Part shown: positions 42,028-50,885 of the stretch, piece after piece
Layout: each line of letters opens with the position of its first letter
Numbering within the stretch: the first letter of the stretch is position 1
Assembly: GCA_035544575.1 (NCBI GenBank)
Contig: DATKEC010000004.1
Span: 1 to 60,954, forward strand
Direction of reading: 5' to 3'
Origin: DATHWB01 sp035544575
Lineage (GTDB): Bacteria; Actinomycetota; Acidimicrobiia; Spongiisociales; ZC4RG35
DNA: 60,954 nt
The notes under the pieces: model-generated
The model's input: only the letters and a program-made list of their open reading frames with translations
What the model was told of the DNA's origin: nothing
Database searches by the model: none
Made by a program: the position numbers and the translations under genes

Positions 42028-42801
42028 GTGCTGTTGATGGACGGGATCCATAAGTCGTTCTCGGGGAATCTCGTCCTCGACCACTTCACCCTCAACGTCG
42101 CGCCGGGTGAATTCGTATCCCTCATCGGTCCTTCCGGATGCGGCAAGACGACGGCTCTCCGAATCGCCGCCGGCCTGCTGGCGCCCTCCAGCGGGCACGT
42201 CGTCGTCGATGGCGAACCCAGCATGGGACCCTCGCGCAAGAAGTCGATCGTCTTCCAGCACTTCAATCTGTTCCCCTGGAGGACCTGTCTGAACAACGTC
42301 GTCTACGGGTTGGAGATCCAGGGAGTGCCCAAGGCGGAGCGGATCGCCCGGGCTCATGAACTCCTGAGTCTGGTCGGGCTCGAGTCCCACGCCGGGCACT
42401 ACCCCTCGGAGATGTCCGGCGGGCAGCGGCAGCGGGTGGGCATCGCCCGGGCGTTGGCGATCGAACCCAAGCTGCTCCTGATGGACGAACCCTTCGGAGC
42501 GCTGGACGCATTGACGCGGGAGTACTTGCAGGGCGAACTTCAGCGGATCTGCGCGGAGAAGGATCTCACCGTGCTCTTCGTCACACACTCGATCGACGAG
42601 GCGCTGTTCCTGTCGGACCGGATCATCGTCATGGGTGTGCATCCTGGTCGCGTGATCGCCGAGTTCCCCATCAGCCTGCCCAAGCCGAGAGGTGACTACA
42701 ACTTCCGGGCCGAACCCGAGTATGCCGTCACACGCGAGAAGATCTGGGACCTTCTCCAAAAGGAACTCGTCCACGCTGACACCGACAGGGCGAGCAATTG
42801 A
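42028..42801 (+). CDS. ABC transporter ATP-binding protein, NitT/TauT type
   Basis: A 257-residue ATPase with Walker A GPSGCGKTTALRI, a Q-loop (VFQHFNLFPW), the signature SGGQRQRVGIARAL, Walker B LLLMDEPFGALDA and the switch His in FVTHSIDEAL. It powers import with the two permeases downstream. The GTG at 42028 follows GGAGGAG by nine bases and is preferred over GTG 42010 and ATG 42037. It ends in a TTGA overlap with the next gene. Confidence 0.93.
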   Translation: MLLMDGIHKSFSGNLVLDHFTLNVAPGEFVSLIGPSGCGKTTALRIAAGLLAPSSGHVVVDGEPSMGPSRKKSIVFQHFNLFPWRTCLNNVVYGLEIQGVPKAERIARAHELLSLVGLESHAGHYPSEMSGGQRQRVGIARALAIEPKLLLMDEPFGALDALTREYLQGELQRICAEKDLTVLFVTHSIDEALFLSDRIIVMGVHPGRVIAEFPISLPKPRGDYNFRAEPEYAVTREKIWDLLQKELVHADTDRASN

Positions 42802-43610
42802 CCAGCGAGCGTCTCCTGGTTCCCGACACGACTGCGGGACCGACGCTGTGGACGAGGTTCCTCGCGGCGCCGAACGCGGTCAGGCTCGTTTCGCTCATCG
42901 TGGTGATGTCCAGCTGGGAACTCTATGGGCGCACCAACCCCATCTTCGCCAGCTACCCGAGTGCCATCATCAGTGCGGCCACACGGACGATGGTGGACAA
43001 GGTGCTGCCTGCCCTTCAGACCACTCTCTGGGGTTTCACCGTCGGATTTCTCATCGCCGCTCCATTGGGGATCCTGTTCGGAATCGCGCTGGGCCGGGTG
43101 AAGCTGCTCGAGGTGTCGATGACCCCGTTCATGATGGCGATCTACAGCACGCCGCGGGTGACGCTGATCCCACTTCTCGTGCTGTGGCTCGGTATCGACT
43201 TCAGACTGCGCGTCGCCATCGTCGCGCTCTCGTCGATCTTCCCGATCATCATCAACATGCATGCCGGGGTGAAGGAGGTCGACCGCGAGTTGCTCGATGT
43301 CGGCCGAGCCTTCACAGCCAGCCGCCGCCAGGAACTACTGACGATCGTGCTCCCGGGCTCGCTGCCCTTCATGTTCACTGGTTTGCGTATCGGACTCGCC
43401 CGGGCGCTGGGTGGCGTCATCACCGCAGAGTTGACCGCCGCCGTGGTCGGGATCGGCCGGCTCATCATCGACGGGGCGCGGTTCCTCCGGCTCGACGAGA
43501 TGTTCGTCCCCCTGATTCTCTTCGGGATCCTCAGTATCTCCTTCACCGCGATCCTCGGGTTTCTCCAGCGCCTGGCGATGCCGTGGCATACGGCGGCGAC
43601 GAAGATATGA
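42798..43610 (+). CDS. ABC transporter permease, NitT/TauT type (first of two)
   Basis: A 270-residue membrane protein with about six helices and the binding-protein-dependent transport signature region ELLDVGRAFTASRRQELLTIVLPGSLP (EAA loop) that contacts the ATPase. It starts with TTG at 42798, overlapping the ATPase stop (TTGA). The two permeases of this operon differ clearly in sequence, so the channel is probably a heterodimer, whereas many NitT/TauT systems use one permease twice. Confidence 0.92.
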   Translation: MTSERLLVPDTTAGPTLWTRFLAAPNAVRLVSLIVVMSSWELYGRTNPIFASYPSAIISAATRTMVDKVLPALQTTLWGFTVGFLIAAPLGILFGIALGRVKLLEVSMTPFMMAIYSTPRVTLIPLLVLWLGIDFRLRVAIVALSSIFPIIINMHAGVKEVDRELLDVGRAFTASRRQELLTIVLPGSLPFMFTGLRIGLARALGGVITAELTAAVVGIGRLIIDGARFLRLDEMFVPLILFGILSISFTAILGFLQRLAMPWHTAATKI

Positions 43611-44458
43611 CCAAAGAGAGAGTGATCGCCGCCCCGCTCAAGGAGAACTTGCCGACTCCAGTCGTCCGCGACGACTCACCGAAGAGCCACATCCTGGACC
43701 GACCGCTGGGAATCTGGGGCTCCCGCATCATCGCCCTGATCGTCCTCCTCATCGTCTGGGAGTGGTATGCCTCGGGAGTGAGCCGGGCGCTGTTCGCCAC
43801 GCCGTCGGCGATCGCCGAGGCCTTCTACCAGGTGACGTTCGTCGACAACGCGATGCTGGTCCCGATGTTCCAGAGCCTGTCGACGATGGTGGTCGGTCTG
43901 ATTCTGGTGATCATCATCGCCGTTCCGGTCGGCATCCTGATGGGGCGTTCTCGGGTCGTCGAATGGGCACTGGACCCGTATGTGACGTTCCTCTATGTGC
44001 TTCCGTCGATCTCGTTCATCCCCCTGCTCGTGGTGTGGCTCGGGTTCGGCTACAACCTTCGCATCGTCCTGGTGATCATCTCGGGTGTGTTCCCAATGAT
44101 CATCAACACCGTCGCCGGAGTGCACAACGTCGACAAAGAGCTACTGGACAGCGGGAGAAGCTTCACCGCCACCGAGAGCCAGCTCATCAGAACGATCGTT
44201 CTCCCCGCCTCCATCCCCTTCATCTTCGCAGGGCTGCGCATCGCCTTCGCTTCAGCGTGGGTGGGTGTGATCGTGGCCGAGATGACAGCGACACTCACCG
44301 GCGTCGGCGGGATGATCCTGATCTTCGCCCATCGTTTCCAGACGGCGAACATGTTCGTACCGATCCTGTTCATCATGTTCATCGGCGTCACCATCCAGGG
44401 CGTCTTCAATGCCCTTCAGAAGAGGCTGACACCCTGGCAGCAGCCGGCGCCGGACTGA
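43607..44458 (+). CDS. ABC transporter permease, NitT/TauT type (second of two)
   Basis: A 283-residue permease with a polar N-terminus of about 35 residues, six hydrophobic segments and the EAA-loop equivalent ELLDSGRSFTATESQLIRTIVLPAS. It overlaps the first permease by ATGA (43607-43610). It completes a receptor (divergent), ATPase and two-permease importer. The gene ends 12 bp from the stop of the convergent dienelactone-hydrolase gene. Confidence 0.92.
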   Translation: MTKERVIAAPLKENLPTPVVRDDSPKSHILDRPLGIWGSRIIALIVLLIVWEWYASGVSRALFATPSAIAEAFYQVTFVDNAMLVPMFQSLSTMVVGLILVIIIAVPVGILMGRSRVVEWALDPYVTFLYVLPSISFIPLLVVWLGFGYNLRIVLVIISGVFPMIINTVAGVHNVDKELLDSGRSFTATESQLIRTIVLPASIPFIFAGLRIAFASAWVGVIVAEMTATLTGVGGMILIFAHRFQTANMFVPILFIMFIGVTIQGVFNALQKRLTPWQQPAPD

Positions 44459-44470
44459 GCCCGGCCACAG

Positions 44471-45241
44471 TCAGAGGTGGCGGGCCAGGAAGGCGAGAGT
44501 GCGCGGCCAGGCGTCTTCCGAGGCTCGCCGGGCCGCGTCGTCGGACTCGGCCGCAGCCATGAATCCGTGGCCCGCCCCGGGATAGACGACGAATTCGTGC
44601 TCGATCGAGTGCGCGTCGAGTGCGCGGTCGAATTCCTCCACACTGTCGATTCCCACGGCGTGGTCCTGGTCACCCCACAGTCCGAGGATCGGCCCGGAGA
44701 TGTCGGCAACGATGTCCAGCGGCGCGGGCGCCGGCCGCAGACGGGGGGCATCGTTGGTCGCAGGGAACCCGTAGTACGACACCGTGGACAGGTCTGTGCG
44801 GCGGGCAGCGAGGTCGAGCGCGAACGTCCCACCCATGCAGAACCCGACAGTGCCAACGGATGAAATGCCGGTGCCGGTGGCAGCGATGACGGCGGTGATC
44901 GCAGCTTCGAGGTCATCGAGTGCCTGCACCTCGTCGAATCGGGACCGCCGCTCGCGGCCCAGTTCGCGGGTGGGTTCGGCAATCGGACCTTGACGGAAGA
45001 AGAGGTCGGGCAACACGACGGTGTAGCCCTCCGCGGCGAGGAGACCAGACAGTTGCCGATAGAACGGGCTGGACCCGTAGACATCGTGGATGACGACCAC
45101 CCCGCCACGAGCATCCTGGGACTCGGCTTGAGTCACCAAAAGCGCCGGCATCGGTTGGCCGGTCGACACCGGTATCGACATCTCCGTGGCGACTGTTTCC
45201 CCGGCCGTCTCAGCCAGGCCGTCCGCTTCGGTGTGGCACAT
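44471..45241 (-). CDS. Dienelactone hydrolase family protein (copy 1)
   Basis: A 256-residue alpha/beta hydrolase of the dienelactone type. The nucleophile is Cys in GFCMGG, the acid Asp in WGDQDHAVG and the His in GAGHGFM. The usual N-terminal strand GGVVVIHDVYG and SGLLAAEGYTVVLPDLF are present. Known members open dienelactones in chlorocatechol degradation, others act on esters or lactones. Its start lies 17 bp behind the oxidoreductase gene, so the two are one operon under the operator at 47232. Confidence 0.9.
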   Translation of the reverse strand: MCHTEADGLAETAGETVATEMSIPVSTGQPMPALLVTQAESQDARGGVVVIHDVYGSSPFYRQLSGLLAAEGYTVVLPDLFFRQGPIAEPTRELGRERRSRFDEVQALDDLEAAITAVIAATGTGISSVGTVGFCMGGTFALDLAARRTDLSTVSYYGFPATNDAPRLRPAPAPLDIVADISGPILGLWGDQDHAVGIDSVEEFDRALDAHSIEHEFVVYPGAGHGFMAAAESDDAARRASEDAWPRTLAFLARHL

Positions 45242-45257
45242 CAGGCCGTCCTCTCTT

Positions 45258-47195
45258 CTAGATGGCTCGGCCGACGGCGTTGCCTTCATAGATGGCGTTC
45301 TTGATCCGGCGCGGCGCCAGGGCATCGCCGATGACCCGGACGTCGCTCACACCCGCCGCCCGCAATCGGTCGGCGAGTTGGTCGTTGGCGCGTTGCGGGC
45401 CGACCCAGACCACATCGGAAACCCCGGAGATCACAGACTCGCGGCCGCTTTCGAAGTGGCGCACAACCAGGTCCGAGCTCCCGGCTCTCACCACCTCGTG
45501 GAGCGGCAGGAACTGCGTCTCCGTGGCATCGAGGCGCCTGATCGCCGCGATGCGAGACACCGACGGAAGTTCGCGGAAGGGCTCGAAGAACCGGGTGATC
45601 ACCGTGACGTTCGCTCCGCGGTCTGCGGCGTCTTCGGCGATCTGGGCCGCCCAGTAATGGCCGTCCTCGTCGACGATGACGACTCTTCGCCCTGTGAGGT
45701 CCTCGTCCAAGCTCGGCAATCCTGAGTGATTCCTGATCGATCCGTCGCCGGGAAGCTCCTTGGCGATCGGCGTGGCGCCGGTGGCGATGACGACGACATC
45801 CGGCGCCAGCCCGATCACGGTGGCGAGGTCGGCGTCGACGCCCGTGCGCACATCAACCCCGGCGCTTTCCACCGCCGGGCCCAGGAAACGGCTCACATTG
45901 GCGAGATCCGTGTGGCCGGCGATCGCGGCGGCCCTCGCCGGGGTCCCGCCGACGGCGTGCTCCCGCTCGAGCAACGTCACGCGGTGTCCCCGGCCGGCGG
46001 CGAGCCGCGCCGCTTCGAGTCCGGCCGGACCGCCTCCGACCACCAGGACGTGGCGGGCTACGACAGCCGAAGTGACGTGAGCCAGGGCGAGCTCGCGGCC
46101 CGCCACGGCGTTGTGGACACAGGACAGTTGTGACGTGCCTTCGTGCAGGCCGTCCCAGCATTCGTTGCAGCCGATGCACAGCCGGATCGTTTCCGACTTG
46201 CCCTCCGCCGCTTTCTGAGGCCACATCGGGTCGACGACCAGCGCCCGGCTCAGAGCCACGGCGTCGGCCATACCGGTGGACACGATGTGTTCGGCCTGTT
46301 CCGGTGTCACGATCCGCGTGCAGGCCACCACCGGCACACCGCTGACCGCTGCCTTGACCCGTGCCTGATGTTCGGCGAACGGGACTTGCGGGTAGTGCCG
46401 GTCGGGAAGGTGCGTGTCGATCGTGTTGAAGTTGCCCTGCGACAGCGACAGGTAGTCGACCAAACCTTCGCGCGTCACCTGCGAGGCGAAGTCGATCGTC
46501 AGCTCGAGTGAGAGGCCGTCGGGAGTGAACTCGTCGATGCCGAGGCGGAGTCCCACTGCGACTGTGGCGGGAACGTTCTCCCGCACGCGGCGCAGGACCT
46601 CGAGGGTGAAGCGAGCTCGATTCGACGGTGACCCACCGTAACGGTCGTCCCTCTCGTTGCTGAACGGGGAGAGGAACTGCTGGAGGAGATGGCCCTGGGC
46701 GCAGTGCACCTCGATGCCGTCGAAGCCGGCGGCGGCGAGACGCCACGCGGCGGTGCCGAAGCGGTCGACGAAGTCGGCGATCTCGTCGACCGACATCACG
46801 TGGGGAATGCCGCCGCTCCTGGGACAGGCGATCGGTGAGGGACCGATGAGACCGCCGGGGACCTTCGTCGAGGTGTGCTGGCGGCCGCTGTGGTTCAACT
46901 GGCCGACGATCAGTGCCCCCTCGTCATGAACCGTGTCGGCCCAGACGGCCAATCCCGGGATCGACACATCTTCGGTGACCGCGACACCTCCAGGGGACTT
47001 GATCGCCGAGGGGTGGAACCGAAGTCCCTCGGTGACGATCGTCCCGACACCGCCCAAGGCCACCAACCGATAATGCGCCAATAGCGCATCACTCACGGCG
47101 TTGTATTCGGCCAGCTTGGTGGATGTCGCCGCCCGGAAGATGCGGTTGCGGGCCCGTACCGGTCCGATGGTGAGCGGGTCGAACAGCGACGGCAT
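45258..47195 (-). CDS. Old-yellow-enzyme/2,4-dienoyl-CoA reductase-type flavoprotein
   Basis: A 645-residue fused enzyme. Residues 1-345 are an OYE-type FMN barrel (LFDPLTIGPVRARNRI, GQLNHSGRQ, EVHCAQGHLLQQFLSP). A [4Fe-4S] site follows with CIGCNECWDG and a later Cys in LSCVHN. The C-terminal part has an FAD site (VLVVGGGPAGLEAARLAAGRG) and an NAD(P)-binding half with VVIVDEDGHYWAAQIAE. It reduces C=C bonds of dienoyl-CoA, enones or aromatic-derived intermediates. The last 170 residues are less typical in their pyridine-nucleotide motif (DEDGHYWA instead of GxGxxG). The ATG at 47195 is chosen; an earlier ATG at 47231 would overlap the operator. Confidence 0.9.
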   Translation of the reverse strand: MPSLFDPLTIGPVRARNRIFRAATSTKLAEYNAVSDALLAHYRLVALGGVGTIVTEGLRFHPSAIKSPGGVAVTEDVSIPGLAVWADTVHDEGALIVGQLNHSGRQHTSTKVPGGLIGPSPIACPRSGGIPHVMSVDEIADFVDRFGTAAWRLAAAGFDGIEVHCAQGHLLQQFLSPFSNERDDRYGGSPSNRARFTLEVLRRVRENVPATVAVGLRLGIDEFTPDGLSLELTIDFASQVTREGLVDYLSLSQGNFNTIDTHLPDRHYPQVPFAEHQARVKAAVSGVPVVACTRIVTPEQAEHIVSTGMADAVALSRALVVDPMWPQKAAEGKSETIRLCIGCNECWDGLHEGTSQLSCVHNAVAGRELALAHVTSAVVARHVLVVGGGPAGLEAARLAAGRGHRVTLLEREHAVGGTPARAAAIAGHTDLANVSRFLGPAVESAGVDVRTGVDADLATVIGLAPDVVVIATGATPIAKELPGDGSIRNHSGLPSLDEDLTGRRVVIVDEDGHYWAAQIAEDAADRGANVTVITRFFEPFRELPSVSRIAAIRRLDATETQFLPLHEVVRAGSSDLVVRHFESGRESVISGVSDVVWVGPQRANDQLADRLRAAGVSDVRVIGDALAPRRIKNAIYEGNAVGRAI

Positions 47196-47231
47196 CAGCG
47201 CAGTGGCTCTTGGCACCGGCGATTGATGCAT

Positions 47232-47245
47232 GCAACAGATGTTGT
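47232..47245. promoter_or_regulatory. Operator upstream of the OYE/DLH operon
   Basis: GCAACAGATGTTGT matches the island motif with five-bp arms CAACA/TGTTG. It lies 37 bp before the oxidoreductase ATG. A weak -35/-10 pair (TTCAGC and CATCAA on the minus strand) brackets it. Confidence 0.55.
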
Positions 47246-47329
47246 TGCTGAATGAGCCATGAGGCAGAATCGTAGAGGTCAGAAAGCGGGGATACAATCC
47301 GGGCGCCCCACCCGCACGAAGGCGAGACG

Positions 47330-48310
47330 ATGTCTGACGACGCTCTGGAGCCGTACCCCCAGGATCGACCGCGGGCAGCCACGGTGCGATCCCAGCTGAT
47401 GCTCGAAGTCGCGTCCGACATGGTGTCTCGGGCGGACTTCGAGCCCAAGCAGGGACGCGTGAAGCTGCGCCGGCCGGGAAACCCCGACTGGGACATCGAT
47501 CTCTTCGCCAGTGATGGTCTCTCGGCCATCGACGAATTGGTGGCGCGCACCACTGATGTGGCGATCCTCAACCCGGCGTGTCTGGCCGCCAAGGCTGTGG
47601 GCGGATTCCCCCCGTTCGATTCACCTGCTCCCTTGCGGGCGATCGCCACGATCCCGTCACACGATCAACTCGGTGTCGCCGTCGCTCGCAGGGTCGGAGC
47701 GTCGTCGTTGCCGGAGCTGATAGAGATGGGAGGGCTTCGGTACTCGCTGCGTGGGGGACGGCGGGACCACTCGATTCACATGCTTGTCGATGATCTGCTG
47801 GCAACGCTGGGGTCCTCGCTGGCCGACCTGGAGAACCAGGGAAACCGGATCGGGTACGACGAGGGGATTCCGCACCAGCCGCCCCGGGTGGAACGCATCG
47901 TGGCAGGCGAGGTCGATGTCGTCATCGACGAAGGCATCTACAACTGGGTCGATCTCGCCTCCGAGGCCGGTTTCGAGTTTCTGCAGATCCCCGAGTCGAC
48001 CCTCGCCGATCTCGAAGGCCTCGGGTATCGCCGGGACACGATCCGCGCCGACCGTTATGAGAGTCTGACCGACGACATCGGCACTGTCGGGTTCTCCGGC
48101 TTCCTCATCCTCACTCACGCCGCGGTCGACGACGAACTGGTCGCACGATTCTGCGAGTCGATGTACGCCCGCCGGGACCGGATTCGCTGGCAGGGCGGGG
48201 ACGAACTGCCCTTCGACCGGATGCTCGGTGACACCGTCGACGCGCCGCTGCCGATTCCCTTCCACCCAGGTGCCGAGCGCCAATGGCGATCCCTGGGGCT
48301 TCTCGATTGA
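47330..48310 (+). CDS. TAXI/NMT1-like solute-binding protein without signal peptide
   Basis: A 326-residue protein with the two-lobed periplasmic-binding pattern: LMLEVASDMVSRADF, then VAILNPACLAAKAVGGFPPFDSPAPLRAIATI, typical of TRAP-associated TAXI proteins, and a hinge helix near KAIVAGEVDVV-like VERIVAGEVDVVIDEGIYNW. There is no signal peptide or lipobox, and the N-terminus is charged, so it appears cytoplasmic. No TRAP permease is nearby. It may be a ligand-sensing protein, an enzyme of the NMT1/THI5-like fold, or a receptor that lost export. It lies between the OYE operon (divergent) and the thiolase operon. Confidence 0.65.
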   Translation: MSDDALEPYPQDRPRAATVRSQLMLEVASDMVSRADFEPKQGRVKLRRPGNPDWDIDLFASDGLSAIDELVARTTDVAILNPACLAAKAVGGFPPFDSPAPLRAIATIPSHDQLGVAVARRVGASSLPELIEMGGLRYSLRGGRRDHSIHMLVDDLLATLGSSLADLENQGNRIGYDEGIPHQPPRVERIVAGEVDVVIDEGIYNWVDLASEAGFEFLQIPESTLADLEGLGYRRDTIRADRYESLTDDIGTVGFSGFLILTHAAVDDELVARFCESMYARRDRIRWQGGDELPFDRMLGDTVDAPLPIPFHPGAERQWRSLGLLD

Positions 48311-48350
48311 CGGGCGATGGTGTCAGATCTTGCTTGCTAGTCTGAACGAT

Positions 48351-48364
48351 GCAACAAACATTGC
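48351..48364. promoter_or_regulatory. Operator upstream of the thiolase operon
   Basis: GCAACAAACATTGC, extended to TGCAA/TTGCA arms at 48350-48365, lies 20 bp before the thiolase ATG. It overlaps a possible -10 (AACATT, with TTGCTA as -35 at 48334). Confidence 0.55.
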
Positions 48365-48383
48365 ACGGTCTCGGAAGGTGACG

Positions 48384-49544
48384 ATGACCAAGACACACGC
48401 AATCGTGGCAGGGGTGGCGATGACCCCGTTCTCCAAGTTGGCGCCGGTGTCCGCCGACGTGTTGGCGGCCCAGGCGGTCAGGCAACTCATCGACCGGACC
48501 GGGATCGCGCCCGAAGCGATCGACGAAGCGTATTTCGGGAGCTCCAAGGGGGGTGGCCTGATTGGTCAGCGAACGCTGCGTTTCACGGGTGTCACTGGCG
48601 GTATCCCCGTCTACAACGTCGAGAATGCTTGTGCCAGCAGCGCCGTTGCCTTCAACCTGGCGCATCGGGCGATCGTTGCGGGTGATGCCACGTGTGCGTT
48701 GGTCGTCGGTGTCGACAAGCTGTCAACTCTCGGCAAGGGAACGCTGCCGGTGCAGGAGACGGAGTGGGACGGGGCGGCAGGCGTGACGAACCCGGTGGTC
48801 TATGCCCTGCGCGCCCGCCGCTACATGCATGAGACTGGAGCAAGCCCGGAGGACCTGGCTGCTGTGGTCGTGAAGAGCCGCCGCTTCGCGGACCTGAACC
48901 CCGTGGCTCAGATGAAGGGCACGGTGAGCATCGACGAGGTTCTGCAGTCGAAGATGATCGCCGATCCCCTGACCCTGTACCAGTGCTCGCCGAAGAGCGA
49001 CGGTGCCGCCGCCCTGCTTCTCGTGTCTTCTGATCGGGCCTCGGAGCTCGGATTGTCCGGTCCCCGGGTGCGGGCTTCGGTGGTCAAGTCGGGCCGCTTC
49101 AGCATGGCCGAACGTGACATCACCCGGCCCGACATCACATCTCGAGCTGCGGCGGAGGCATTCGAGATCGCCCAACTGGGTCCGGCGGATCTCGACGTGG
49201 TGGAACTGCACGACGCCTTCTCCATTGCCGAACTGCTCTATAGCGAAGAACTCGGATTGTGCGCCGAGGGCGAAGCCCCCGACTTCGTGCGCTCCGGCGC
49301 CAGCTCGAGTCTCGCGAAGTCGGCGCACCCGCTCGTCAATCCCAGCGGCGGGCTGATCGGACGAGGACATCCGGTTGGCGCCACCGGCGTCGCCCAGATC
49401 GTGGAGTGCTTCGACCAGCTTCTCGGTGAGGCGGATGGCCGGCAGCGTGAGAAAGCAACGACAGCACTGGCCCATGTGACTGGCGGTGGTGCCTCGGGTT
49501 TCGACAACGGAGCCTGCGCCGTGACCATTCTCACCACCGATTGA
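48384..49544 (+). CDS. Thiolase-superfamily enzyme (SCP-x/lipid-transfer-protein type)
   Basis: A 386-residue thiolase-fold protein. The acyl-binding Cys is Cys83 in VENACASSAVAF, and His329 lies in GRGHPVGATG. The second thiolase cysteine (usually CxG near the C-terminus) is replaced in AHVTGGGASGFDNG, as in the SCP-x branch. Such proteins work with a DUF35 OB-fold partner, present here as the fourth gene of the operon. Known pairs are BbsB/BbsA (benzoylsuccinyl-CoA thiolase) and Ltp2-type retro-aldolases of steroid side-chain breakdown; the presence of Cys83 favours thiolysis. A good ribosome binding site, GGAAGG, precedes the ATG. Confidence 0.88.
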   Translation: MTKTHAIVAGVAMTPFSKLAPVSADVLAAQAVRQLIDRTGIAPEAIDEAYFGSSKGGGLIGQRTLRFTGVTGGIPVYNVENACASSAVAFNLAHRAIVAGDATCALVVGVDKLSTLGKGTLPVQETEWDGAAGVTNPVVYALRARRYMHETGASPEDLAAVVVKSRRFADLNPVAQMKGTVSIDEVLQSKMIADPLTLYQCSPKSDGAAALLLVSSDRASELGLSGPRVRASVVKSGRFSMAERDITRPDITSRAAAEAFEIAQLGPADLDVVELHDAFSIAELLYSEELGLCAEGEAPDFVRSGASSSLAKSAHPLVNPSGGLIGRGHPVGATGVAQIVECFDQLLGEADGRQREKATTALAHVTGGGASGFDNGACAVTILTTD

Positions 49545-49551
49545 CCCGACG

Positions 49552-50112
49552 ATGCGTCTCTTCACCTGGCCGACCACGCTCCCCGCACCTTTGGCAGACC
49601 TCTATCCGCGGGTGGTCGACGCAACCGACTCCGATCGGGTGCCCATCGCCGACCCGCTGGCCGTGGAGGCGCTCCGCGGTGGATCCGAGCCCCGCGACAC
49701 TCTTCTGATCGTCCCCGACGTGGCGGTGGAGACGACTTCACCGGGTGAGGTCCTGGCGGCGTTGTCACACATGGCCTCCCTCAGCGGCATCGACCTGGTC
49801 GTGGTGGTGGGCGACGGCTACCTCGGAGCGGACATCGAACCGACCGGAACCGCGGTCGCGGCCGCGGCGATCAGCGTGATGCGCAGCGTGGCGGTGCAGA
49901 GGGGCCGGCCCGGCCGGGCGAACGCGATCTGCATTCCCCAAGGAATGCTCGGAGACACCGTGAGCCAACGCGGACCGCTGGCGGTGAACGTCGACGTCAC
50001 CGACGTCGCTCATGCCGCCGGCTTTCTGATCGACTCCGCCAACTCATATCTCAACGGGCAGGTCCTGTACGTGGACGCAGGTCGTCAACTGTTCTCTTCG
50101 CACACGGCATGA
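49552..50112 (+). CDS. Degenerate SDR-like protein, probable inactive partner subunit
   Basis: A 186-residue protein with the C-terminal half of a short-chain dehydrogenase (SVAVQRGRPGRANAICIPQGM, then DVTDVAHAAGFLIDSANSYLNGQVLYVDAGR). The TGxxxGxG nucleotide-binding motif is absent, and the YxxxK position (about residues 101-105) reads without Tyr or Lys. It overlaps the next SDR gene by ATGA. In BbsCD, a heteromeric dehydrogenase of the toluene pathway, one SDR subunit is likewise inactive. I infer a similar pairing. A truncated pseudogene is less likely, since frame and ends are intact and coupled on both sides. Confidence 0.68.
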   Translation: MRLFTWPTTLPAPLADLYPRVVDATDSDRVPIADPLAVEALRGGSEPRDTLLIVPDVAVETTSPGEVLAALSHMASLSGIDLVVVVGDGYLGADIEPTGTAVAAAAISVMRSVAVQRGRPGRANAICIPQGMLGDTVSQRGPLAVNVDVTDVAHAAGFLIDSANSYLNGQVLYVDAGRQLFSSHTA

Positions 50113-50885
50113 CGGATACTCGCATTCCGTCACCACCGGTGGCGCTGGTCAGCGGAGCCGGCCAGGGCATCGGCGCAGCCATCGCCCGCCAGCTCGGCCG
50201 GGACGGCTTTCATGTGTACGTGAACGATCTGGATGTCGACCGGGCGCGATCGGTGGCAGATGAGATCACCTCGGTGGGTGGCGCCGCCACTCCGCTCGAG
50301 GCCGACGTGCGCGACTCGAAGGCGATCGATTCCATGTTCGACGAGATCGAGGAGTCGGTGGGGATGGTCGATGCGCTCGTGAACAACGCCGGGATCGGCG
50401 GCAATGCCGCCATCCGGGATGTCGACGACGAGGTGTGGCGCCGGGTGATGTCGGTCGATCTCGACGGCGTCCTCCACTGCACCCGCCGTGCCCTCGGGCC
50501 GATGCGGGAAGCGCGGCGCGGGTCGGTGGTCTCGGTCTCATCGCGGGCGTGGCTCGGCTGGTGGGGCCAGGGTCCGTATGCCGCAGCCAAGGCCGGTGTC
50601 ATCGGTCTGACGCGGGCGCTGGCGGTCGAGATGTCGTCCCGCTCGGTTCGGCTCAACGTGGTTGCTCCCGGCCTCATCGACACCCCGCTGCTGCGCGCCC
50701 GGGACGAGGAGACGTTCCAGCGATTGATGAAGAGCGTGCCCATCGGTCGGCTGGGTTCGCCGGAGGATGTGGCGAGTGCCGTCTCGTTCCTCGTCTCCGA
50801 GAGAGCCCGCGCGATCACCGGACAGGTTCTGTACGTCTGCGGAGGAAAGAGCGTCTATGCATATCCCGATTGGCCAGGCACGTGA
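50109..50885 (+). CDS. Short-chain dehydrogenase/reductase
   Basis: A 258-residue classical SDR: SGAGQGIG at residues 15-22 (cofactor), NNAG at 92-95, catalytic Ser144/145, Tyr157 and Lys161 (PYAAAKAG). It would oxidise a 3-hydroxyacyl-CoA or a related alcohol, which is the step before thiolysis. The start overlaps the stop of the degenerate SDR gene (50109-50112) and the stop overlaps the start of the OB-fold gene (GTGA 50882-50885). This layout supports a complex. NAD or NADP preference cannot be told reliably; an Asp after the second strand (VNDLD) suggests NAD. Confidence 0.9.
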   Translation: MTDTRIPSPPVALVSGAGQGIGAAIARQLGRDGFHVYVNDLDVDRARSVADEITSVGGAATPLEADVRDSKAIDSMFDEIEESVGMVDALVNNAGIGGNAAIRDVDDEVWRRVMSVDLDGVLHCTRRALGPMREARRGSVVSVSSRAWLGWWGQGPYAAAKAGVIGLTRALAVEMSSRSVRLNVVAPGLIDTPLLRARDEETFQRLMKSVPIGRLGSPEDVASAVSFLVSERARAITGQVLYVCGGKSVYAYPDWPGT

